40,015 bases of DNA from a virus, in the IMG/VR virus record IMGVR_UViG_3300020191_000027, positions 1 to 40,015 of that record; one strand, written 5' to 3'. Below the pieces are notes generated by a model that had not been told where the DNA came from, made no database searches, and saw only the letters and a program-made list of their open reading frames with translations. Of the stretch, positions 32,552 through 37,378 are shown piece after piece. Position 1 is the stretch's first letter, and each line of letters starts with the position of its first letter. The position numbers and the translations under genes are program-made.

Positions 32552-32679
32552 GGGAAAGGTAGAGGAAGCTGTACAGGTTCGGTCTCTTCAGCCTCCGGTA
32601 CGGACTCATTCTTGTGTGATTCAAACAGCGCAGACCAGATGTCTCCCATGCATCGCAGGGTGTAGTCCTCAGTGTTCAT
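32548..32679 (-). CDS. Small acidic protein, 43 aa
   Basis: ATG at 32679 with a perfect AAGGAGG site and an ATGA overlap with the previous stop. It has MNTEDYTLRCMGDIWSALFE, then acidic residues (VPEAEETEP) and ends VQLPLPFP. That QLPLPF tail has a resemblance to the QLxLF type of sliding-clamp-binding peptide, but this is a weak match. The TGA forms part of the -35 of promoter P2. Confidence 0.7.
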   Translation of the reverse strand: MNTEDYTLRCMGDIWSALFESHKNESVPEAEETEPVQLPLPFP

Positions 32680-32834
32680 CGGTTGTCCTCCTTGAGTTGG
32701 AAGTACTCAGCACACAGACGCGCCACCTCGTTCAACACGCACTGCATCATGTCGGGGTCGTTGGACTTGTAGCCTTCGGTCGCCAGCTTGTAGATGTCGT
32801 CTACGCAGGTCTCGGACTTGGGTAGGTTGTTCAA
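32676..32834 (-). CDS. Small helical protein, 52 aa (TTG start)
   Basis: Start set at a TTG with AGAGG 8 bases upstream; the longer open frame to 32984 runs through the zinc-ribbon gene and has no site. The product is helical (NNLPKSETCVDDIYKLATEG, then MMQCVLNEVARLCAEYFQLK). It couples to the 43-aa gene by ATGA. Unknown function; probably one of the first early proteins made. Confidence 0.55.
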   Translation of the reverse strand: MNNLPKSETCVDDIYKLATEGYKSNDPDMMQCVLNEVARLCAEYFQLKEDNR

Positions 32835-32845
32835 TGTGGAATCCT

Positions 32846-33046
32846 CTAGTAGTTGTCGCCCCTGCCGGGGCGGGTGATCTGTGCTAACAGGGATAAATCT
32901 GATACGACAATGTAGTTGCTCTTGTGCATCGGCACGATAGTGTGCCGAACTTTCTTCGCCTCCTTTTCTCCGCAAGGGAGACACGTGTCATAGCCCAACG
33001 CACTACGCGCTGGAAGGATGGATAGGTCGCAGTGGTAGCAGTTCAT
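32846..33046 (-). CDS. Small zinc-ribbon protein, 66 aa; first gene of the early operon
   Basis: Start at the ATG of MNCYHCDLSILPARS, with AGAGG 7 bases upstream; an ATG 14 codons earlier would put the dyad element inside the gene. C3-x2-C6 and C22-x2-C25 form a four-Cys zinc ribbon, followed by KKVRHTIVPMHKSNYIVVSD and a Gly/Arg-rich end. The 'MHKSNYIVVSD' part is a recurrent phage motif. It is the first gene after promoter P1. It could bind RNA polymerase or nucleic acid, as small early phage zinc proteins often do, but there is no direct evidence. Confidence 0.7.
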   Translation of the reverse strand: MNCYHCDLSILPARSALGYDTCLPCGEKEAKKVRHTIVPMHKSNYIVVSDLSLLAQITRPGRGDNY

Positions 33047-33059
33047 GGTTGCCTCTGTG

Positions 33060-33073
33060 GTTACAGGTGTAAT
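33060..33073. promoter_or_regulatory. Dyad GTTACAGGTGTAAT (candidate operator or leader hairpin)
   Basis: A near-palindrome between promoter P1 and the first early gene, directly upstream of its ribosome site and 66 bases past the -10. It matches the GTTACA-N2-TGTAAC dyads at 33741, 33807 and 33938 with one mismatch. Confidence 0.5.
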
Positions 33074-33138
33074 CGCTAAGTTGTGCATCGGGCACGGGTT
33101 GCAGGTTGCTGCACGTCTTTCTCGCCCTTTGCACCCCC

Positions 33139-33167
33139 ATTATAGCAGGTTTCAACTTTAAAGTCAA
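33139..33167 (-). promoter_or_regulatory. Strong leftward sigma70-type promoter P1
   Basis: Minus strand: -35 TTGACT (33162-33167), 17-base spacer, perfect -10 TATAAT (33139-33144), preceded by TGC. It shares TTGACTTTAA and TGCTATA with P2, so the two look like copies of one early promoter design. It faces the first gene of the leftward operon. Confidence 0.9.
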
Positions 33168-33343
33168 GTGTTCTATAGTTATTACTGGGTAAGCGGCGGG
33201 GAGAAAGCTAGAAGAATCAATGGGTTAGGTGGGGAAGTTAGAGACGTTCCGGCGTTCCGGCGTTTTTGGGTTTATTAATGGTACAGGAACAGGGCTGTTT
33301 GAGAGGGTTGCGGGTTTTGTAAGTGGTTGAAATCTTTAGAGAT

Positions 33344-33381
33344 AGTTAATTTTTTAAAATATTTATTTATTTATTTATTAG
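33344..33381. other. AT-rich tract (possible DNA unwinding element)
   Basis: A run of A and T including TTTTTTAAAATA and then repeated TTTA units (TTTATTTATTTATTTATT), almost without G or C, in a region otherwise balanced in composition. It sits between the two groups of GGAAC iterons, as an unwinding element does in iteron-type origins. Confidence 0.5.
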
Positions 33382-33740
33382 TACAAAAAGGGCCTTTGTT
33401 CCGCTGTTCCGGGTTTATAAGTACAGTTCTCTGGGAAGAGGAAGTCAGTTTGTCGGTCATATTTTTTCTCCATTTGCTGACCTCTGTCTTGCTCACAGAT
33501 TTTTCCCAGAAACTTGTGAAAAATGCCGGAACAGCCGGAACGCAGGAACGCGAGGTCTAAGTCATTGATTTTATAGGGGGGTTTGCGTTCCTGAACGAAC
33601 CTGTACATATAGAACGCTAGGAACAGGAGCGTTAGTCCAATCTGGACAATAAGCCGGAACACGCAGGAACAGCCGGAACAGAGCATTTTATAACTCTATA
33701 TTGGACGTATACGCAGGAACAGCCGGAACGCTAGGAACAG

Positions 33741-33754
33741 GTTACATATGTATA
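33741..33754. promoter_or_regulatory. Dyad GTTACATATGTATA
   Basis: An imperfect copy of the GTTACA-N2-TGTAAC dyad, directly following a GGAAC triplet. Confidence 0.45.
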
Positions 33755-33806
33755 CTCTGGACTTATCAGCCGGAACAGCCGGAACGCTAGGAACGCAGCG
33801 ACAGTG

Positions 33807-33820
33807 GTTACATGTGTAAC
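33807..33820. promoter_or_regulatory. Dyad GTTACATGTGTAAC
   Basis: Perfect arms GTTACA and TGTAAC with a 2-base centre; the flanking G and C extend the match to GGTTACA/TGTAACC. It follows the second GGAAC triplet and is a probable binding site for a dimeric regulator. Confidence 0.6.
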
Positions 33821-33843
33821 CGTACGCGTGACGCATCGCGCAT

Positions 33844-33978
33844 GATGCCCCACCCCGAGACCAGTGCCTCTCCCTTCCATGCGAATGGTGCCCGACCCCA
33901 AACGATGCCCCACCCAGAGATAGGCGCGTCTGGCTGGGTTACAGCTGTAACACGAAAATTGCAGACGATGCCCCACCC
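33844..33978. repeat. Three direct repeats of GATGCCCCACCC
   Basis: Exact copies at 33844-33855, 33904-33915 and 33967-33978, spaced 60 and 63 bases. Copies 2 and 3 extend upstream to ACGATG, and copies 1 and 2 extend downstream to GAGA. A frame on the minus strand reads GWGI at each copy, but it begins at a GTG within a hairpin and has no ribosome site, so I treat the repeats as DNA sites. Confidence 0.65.
33938..33951. promoter_or_regulatory. Dyad GTTACAGCTGTAAC
   Basis: A perfect 14-bp palindrome between the second and third copies of the GATGCCCCACCC repeat. It is the cleanest member of the dyad set. Confidence 0.6.
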
Positions 33979-33988
33979 TGCGAAACCA

Positions 33989-34023
33989 GTTCCCGCGCAG
34001 CGGGAACGCACGCGTAGCGTGCG
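33989..34023. repeat. Tandem perfect hairpins with 3-base loops
   Basis: GTTCCCGC-GCA-GCGGGAAC (8-bp stem) is followed directly, sharing one base, by CGCACGC-GTA-GCGTGCG (7-bp stem). Both have the core CGC-GYA-GCG, also found in the hairpin at 35047-35061. Such short-loop GC-rich palindromes can be extruded or can fold in RNA. Confidence 0.65.
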
Positions 34024-34034
34024 CGGGGGGTGAA

Positions 34035-34054
34035 AGGGGGGCAGCGGCCCCCCT
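34035..34054. terminator. G6/C6 hairpin
   Basis: AGGGGGG, loop CAGCGG, CCCCCCT. There is no U-tract, so this may be a barrier or pause site rather than an intrinsic terminator. It lies just left of the clear terminator at 34074-34106. Confidence 0.35.
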
Positions 34055-34073
34055 CTCTTATCTGGCGGAACAT

Positions 34074-34106
34074 AAAAAAAGCCAGCTCTGCGATGCAGAG
34101 CTGGCT
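34074..34106 (-). terminator. Intrinsic terminator of the two-gene unit
   Basis: Minus strand: GCCAGCTCTGC, loop ATC, GCAGAGCTGGC, then seven T. This perfect 11-bp stem and U-run is a textbook rho-independent terminator. It ends transcription of the 242-aa and 36-aa genes and shields the control region from read-through. Confidence 0.93.
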
Positions 34107-34124
34107 GTTGGGCTGACGCTTGGA

Positions 34125-34235
34125 TTAGCGTTTTGTTTTGTTGCGCAAGTGCTCAACGATGAACACTACGCTGAAGAGGATTATCGGCAAGAATATGGCG
34201 ACAATCAGTGAGAGTGAGAATTCTTGTGCTGTCAT
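34125..34235 (-). CDS. Small membrane protein, 36 aa
   Basis: ATG 5 bases after the stop of the 242-aa gene, with no strong ribosome site, so probably coupled. It starts MTAQEFSLSLIVAIFLPIIL, and the hydrophobic stretch continues through FSVVFIVEH, then LRNKTKR. That is one membrane helix with a positive C-terminus. The terminator begins 19 bases past the stop, which supports it as the last gene of this unit. It might be a lysis or exclusion peptide; unproven. Confidence 0.6.
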   Translation of the reverse strand: MTAQEFSLSLIVAIFLPIILFSVVFIVEHLRNKTKR

Positions 34236-34240
34236 GGTGA

Positions 34241-34969
34241 TTAGGCCATGCCGAGGATGACAGCGCCCTGCTTCATCCACTTGTTGAAGGCAGCTTCGTC
34301 CTTGACGGGGAACGCCTCATCCTTGGCCCACTTGTACGCAGCCTTGATAGGCTTGAACGCGTTCTCCAACTTCTTCGTCGGATCGTTTGTCTTGGCACCG
34401 CCCTTGGCCTTGCTCTTGAGGCGCGATATGGTAGTGGTTGCAGCACGTCCCATCTTCTTGCGAACCGGCAGGATGACCTGCTCAACCAGATCCTCATCGT
34501 CAGTCTTGAACCGCTGACGGGGGTCGACGATGTTGCCGGTGGTCGTGAAGTGGCGATACTTCTCAGGATCAATGTCGATGAGCTTACCGTCAGCATCCTT
34601 CTGTGTACGAACGTCTACCCACATCAACGCGCCAGTCGGTGTCGGCACCTTGGCAAAAGTGATCACGTAGTTCTGTGAGTAACGCAACCGATCAAGCGCC
34701 ATGTTCCTCGCAACCTTCATGAAGTCCCTGAAGGCATCAGAGGCGGTGTCCGTCTTCTGCTTGATGTTGCCCTCGGCATCCTTGATCTCAGTCGTCGGCA
34801 ACTTCTTGAGGAAGCGAGCGAACTTCTCCTGCAACGGCTCCATAGCCTTGAGGTTCTCGTCAGTGATCTCTGCACCGGAACCAATGAGTACACTCATCTC
34901 TTCGAGGTCGTGCTCGCTGAAGCCGCAAGCAGCCAACGAATCCGTCATAACTGTTTGAACTTGAGTCAT
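34241..34969 (-). CDS. Unknown phage protein, 242 aa
   Basis: ATG with AGGAG 7 bases upstream. The N-terminal half is helical and acidic (CGFSEHDLEEMSVLIGSGAE). The middle has ARNMALDRLRYSQNYVITFA and PTGALMWVDVRTQKDADGKL. The C-terminal third is very basic (KKMGRAATTTISRLKSKAKG) and ends in a charged helical part. The basic tail suggests nucleic-acid binding. It stands alone with its own terminator, separate from the main early operon, and is probably expressed strongly. No family recognised. Confidence 0.75.
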   Translation of the reverse strand: MTQVQTVMTDSLAACGFSEHDLEEMSVLIGSGAEITDENLKAMEPLQEKFARFLKKLPTTEIKDAEGNIKQKTDTASDAFRDFMKVARNMALDRLRYSQNYVITFAKVPTPTGALMWVDVRTQKDADGKLIDIDPEKYRHFTTTGNIVDPRQRFKTDDEDLVEQVILPVRKKMGRAATTTISRLKSKAKGGAKTNDPTKKLENAFKPIKAAYKWAKDEAFPVKDEAAFNKWMKQGAVILGMA

Positions 34970-35017
34970 GTCTTACTCCTACTGATTGATGAACGAACTA
35001 CTTTGTTAAGAACTATC

Positions 35018-35085
35018 CATGAAGTTTATATCCTTCACACGAAGTGCCTCGCGCAGCGAGGTTTATGAAGGATAGAAACTTCATG
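35018..35085. repeat. Large inverted repeat with nested hairpin
   Basis: Left arm CATGAAGTTTATATCCTTCA (35018-35037) and right arm 35066-35085 pair over 20 bp with one mismatch. Inside the loop is a second perfect hairpin CCTCGC-GCA-GCGAGG (35047-35061). The nested core matches the CGC-GCA-GCG hairpins at 33989. It could be a recognition element for packaging or for a regulator, or an RNA structure. Confidence 0.7.
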
Positions 35086-35265
35086 AGGAGTTCGGCTGAT
35101 TCCCGCTGGCCGAGACCCCACCGTACCCGTACCACCCCAAATAGGATTACAGGAGGTAGTCGTTACATACACTGAAAAACTCTCAAACCCCCTCCACTTT
35201 TCCAGACCTCTACCCCCACCCCCCTTCATATAGAAGACCCCCCGGCTAGGATTCCTTACCTCCCC

Positions 35266-35295
35266 TTGCAGATAACGTATGCTTCTGTTTATATT
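35266..35295 (+). promoter_or_regulatory. Possible late promoter for a leaderless terminase mRNA
   Basis: TTGCAG (35266-35271), 18-base spacer, TATATT (35290-35295). The -10 places transcription start at or next to the ATG at 35302, and no ribosome site is seen there. The -35 match is weak. Confidence 0.3.
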
Positions 35296-35301
35296 TGCCG
35301 G

Positions 35302-35853
35302 ATGGCATTCATCCCAGACATTGACGACGACGTGCCCCTTCCCGTAAGAGCTTCAGAGGTCTTGCCGGAGCTCTCTCCAGCCGAAGAACTGGAGATGCGG
35401 GTCAATACAATAAAACTTCTTGCTGATCTATCAGGCAAACCACTAACTCCGACTTCTGAACATCAGAACGAGGCGTATGAATTGGCTAGACAGATGACCA
35501 TGGATCCCAAACTGCGCCCCGACTACGCTCGTTATCCCAACGAAGTGATGGCGTACCTTGCCGGAATGGTCTCCCAATCCAACTGCATGCTGGTGGAGGA
35601 GTTATCAGACCTCAAATTGTACGTAGTTAATAAACTTATACATGAAGTAGAGCACGCCGGTACCTCCAAAGACCGCATTGCTGCCCTAAAAAGTCTGGGT
35701 GAAGTGGACGGAGTGGACGCTTTTAAGAAGCGTTCTGAGGTCACGATGCAGATTAAACCCCTTCAAGAAGTTGAAAAGGAGTTGCTGAGCATCCTCGACG
35801 GAGTGGAGTACTCTGTTACAGACGCTCCAGAGATAGAACCTAGTGCAGAATAA
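35302..35853 (+). CDS. Terminase small subunit (probable), 183 aa
   Basis: Start set at the ATG of MAFIPDIDDDVPLPVRASEV; a TTG 12 codons earlier overlaps promoter-like sequence. Largely helical, with PAEELEMRVNTIKLLADLSG, then QNEAYELARQMTMDPKLRPD and KDRIAALKSLGEVDGVDAFK. The RIAALKSLGEVDGVDAFKKR segment resembles small terminases of uncultured phages, and the gene overlaps the large terminase by 11 bases. The small subunit would recognise the packaging site and regulate the large subunit. Identification rests on position plus general resemblance. Confidence 0.7.
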   Translation: MAFIPDIDDDVPLPVRASEVLPELSPAEELEMRVNTIKLLADLSGKPLTPTSEHQNEAYELARQMTMDPKLRPDYARYPNEVMAYLAGMVSQSNCMLVEELSDLKLYVVNKLIHEVEHAGTSKDRIAALKSLGEVDGVDAFKKRSEVTMQIKPLQEVEKELLSILDGVEYSVTDAPEIEPSAE

Positions 35854-37378
35854 TTCTTTTACACCAACTCTGACTCAAAATGACCTCGCAAGGCTGCGGG
35901 CAGCGTTGCCAACGCTGCCCGAGAAGCAAAAACGCAAGGCTGCGGCCCTCTTAAAGCAGTACCAGTCGCAGTTGATGAAGCAAAAGGGGGTCAATTCCTT
36001 CTTAGACTTCATCCAGCACGTCTACCCGGGCTACAAAGTTGGCCCACATCACCGAAGATTGGCGAAGATCTTCGAAGATATTGCAAATGGGGTGAAAAAA
36101 CGGGTGATCGTGAACATTGCCCCCCGCCATGGCAAGTCAGAGATGATCTCCTACCTAGCTCCGGCATGGTTCTTGGGCAAATTTCCGCACAAAAAGGTCA
36201 TCATGGCCTCCCATACTGCCGATCTGGCAGTTAACTTTGGTCGACGGGTCCGAAACCTTGTAGGAAGTGAGCCATACCATGATATTTTCCCAGACGTTGA
36301 GCTCCAAGCTGACTCGAAGTCTGCTTCTCGTTGGGGGACTAACTCTAACGGTGAGTATTTTGCTATTGGCGTGGGTGGCGCTCTTGCTGGACGCGGCGCT
36401 GACCTTTTTATCATTGATGATCCGCACTCTGAGCAGGATGCCAAGCAGAATCGTGCGGATGTGTTTGAACCGGCGTGGGAGTGGTTCCAGTCAGGCCCGT
36501 TACAGCGACTGATGCCCGGTGGCGCGATCATTGTGGTGATGACTCGCTGGTCTAAGTTGGACCTGACGGGGCAGCTAATCAACCACATGACCAAGAACGA
36601 CGATGCCGACCAGTGGGAAGTGGTGGAGTTCCCCGCCATCCTCAACGAGAAGCCGTTATGGCCAGATTTCTGGTCAATTGATGAGCTTTTGTCCAAAAAA
36701 GCAGGCATGGACCCTCGGTATTGGCAGGCCCAGTACATGCAGGAGCCCACGGCAGAAGAGGGGGCACTGCTCAAACGCGAGTGGTGGCAGGTTTGGGAGG
36801 AGGATGACCCGCCCAACTGTCAGTTCATTATCATGGCGCTAGACGCCGCCCAAGAAGCTAACAACCGTGCCGACTACAACGCCCTGACAACGTGGGGGAT
36901 CTTCTTCAATGAGGAGACACAATCCCACAACATCATCTTATTGAACGCCATCAAGAAACGCCTTGAGTTCCCAGACCTTAAAGCTTTAGTATTGGAGGAG
37001 TATAAAGAGTGGGAGCCTGACAGTTTCATCGTTGAGAAGAAGTCCAACGGTGCTGCGCTCTACCAAGAGATGCGGCGCATGGGCATACCAATCAGCGAGT
37101 TCACCCCCGGTAAGGGGCAGGACAAGATCTCCCGAGTCAATTCAGTCTCTGATCTGTTTAGTTCCGGCATTGTCTGGGCCCCCGATATGAGGTGGGCTAT
37201 GGAAGTTATAGAAGAGTGTAACGACTTTCCCGCAGGGCGCAACGACGACTTGGTGGATAGTATGACACTTGCCCTGATGCGGTTTCGGCAGGGTGGCTTC
37301 TTGAAGCTCCCGTCAGATGAGCCCGAGCCGGTGAAGATATTTAAGCAGCATCGCAATCGCATGCAGGGGTACTACTGA
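35843..37378 (+). CDS. terL: Terminase large subunit, 511 aa
   Basis: A GTG start (MQNNSFTPTLTQND) inside the end of the small subunit gene. The ATPase domain has a Walker A-like VNIAPRHGKSEM with K98, then ASHTADLAVNFGRRVR, and Walker B LFIIDDPHSEQDAK with D192 and D193, plus VVMTRWSKLDLTG. The C-terminal nuclease domain starts MALDAAQEANNRADYN with D334, has FIVEKKSNGAAL, and ends with NDDLVDSMTLAL with D468, D469 and D472, the RNase H-like metal site. It translocates and cuts the concatemeric genome into proheads. Full length. The stop overlaps the portal ATG (TGATG). Confidence 0.95.
   Translation: MQNNSFTPTLTQNDLARLRAALPTLPEKQKRKAAALLKQYQSQLMKQKGVNSFLDFIQHVYPGYKVGPHHRRLAKIFEDIANGVKKRVIVNIAPRHGKSEMISYLAPAWFLGKFPHKKVIMASHTADLAVNFGRRVRNLVGSEPYHDIFPDVELQADSKSASRWGTNSNGEYFAIGVGGALAGRGADLFIIDDPHSEQDAKQNRADVFEPAWEWFQSGPLQRLMPGGAIIVVMTRWSKLDLTGQLINHMTKNDDADQWEVVEFPAILNEKPLWPDFWSIDELLSKKAGMDPRYWQAQYMQEPTAEEGALLKREWWQVWEEDDPPNCQFIIMALDAAQEANNRADYNALTTWGIFFNEETQSHNIILLNAIKKRLEFPDLKALVLEEYKEWEPDSFIVEKKSNGAALYQEMRRMGIPISEFTPGKGQDKISRVNSVSDLFSSGIVWAPDMRWAMEVIEECNDFPAGRNDDLVDSMTLALMRFRQGGFLKLPSDEPEPVKIFKQHRNRMQGYY

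Larger units (their letters stand above)
33246..33794. repeat. GGAAC iteron array (candidate replication origin)
   Basis: At least 19 copies of GGAAC or its complement lie here. Plus-strand copies start at 33286, 33528, 33537, 33545, 33620, 33656, 33666, 33675, 33716, 33725, 33734, 33772, 33781 and 33790; minus-strand copies start at 33246, 33254, 33398, 33406 and 33587. Clusters have 8-10 bp spacing, such as two triplets at exactly 9 bp (33716-33738, 33772-33794), with CAGCC or GCTA between them. No gene is convincing here. Iterons beside an AT-rich tract and early promoters are typical of origins or of multi-site regulator binding. Confidence 0.7.
34970..35301. other. Intergenic region between divergent units
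   Basis: It separates the leftward 242-aa gene from the rightward terminase operon. It holds the large inverted repeat at 35018-35085, then about 180 bases of C-rich, G-poor sequence on the plus strand (for example CCCCCTCCACTTTTCC and CTACCCCCACCCCCC) without a convincing gene. Promoters for both units should lie here, but no strong sigma70 consensus is visible, so the late promoter may need a phage-made factor. Confidence 0.6.

Noticed and set aside
33378-33686. 102-codon minus-strand open frame in the control region
   Set aside because: It spans the GGAAC iterons and its Cys/Gly pattern simply reflects them; no ribosome site and no coupling to neighbours.
33808-34011. 67-codon minus-strand frame with three GWGI repeats
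   Set aside because: The GTG start lies inside a perfect hairpin, no ribosome site, and the end is within a dyad. The DNA repeats explain the peptide repeats. Kept as a finding about the repeats only.
35003-35031. TTGTTA ... TTATAT as a rightward promoter
   Set aside because: The -10 match is poor and it lies against the large inverted repeat; not supported enough to list as a feature.
36151-36816. 221-codon minus-strand open frame across the large terminase gene
   Set aside because: Antisense to the terminase ATPase and nuclease motifs; a composition effect.
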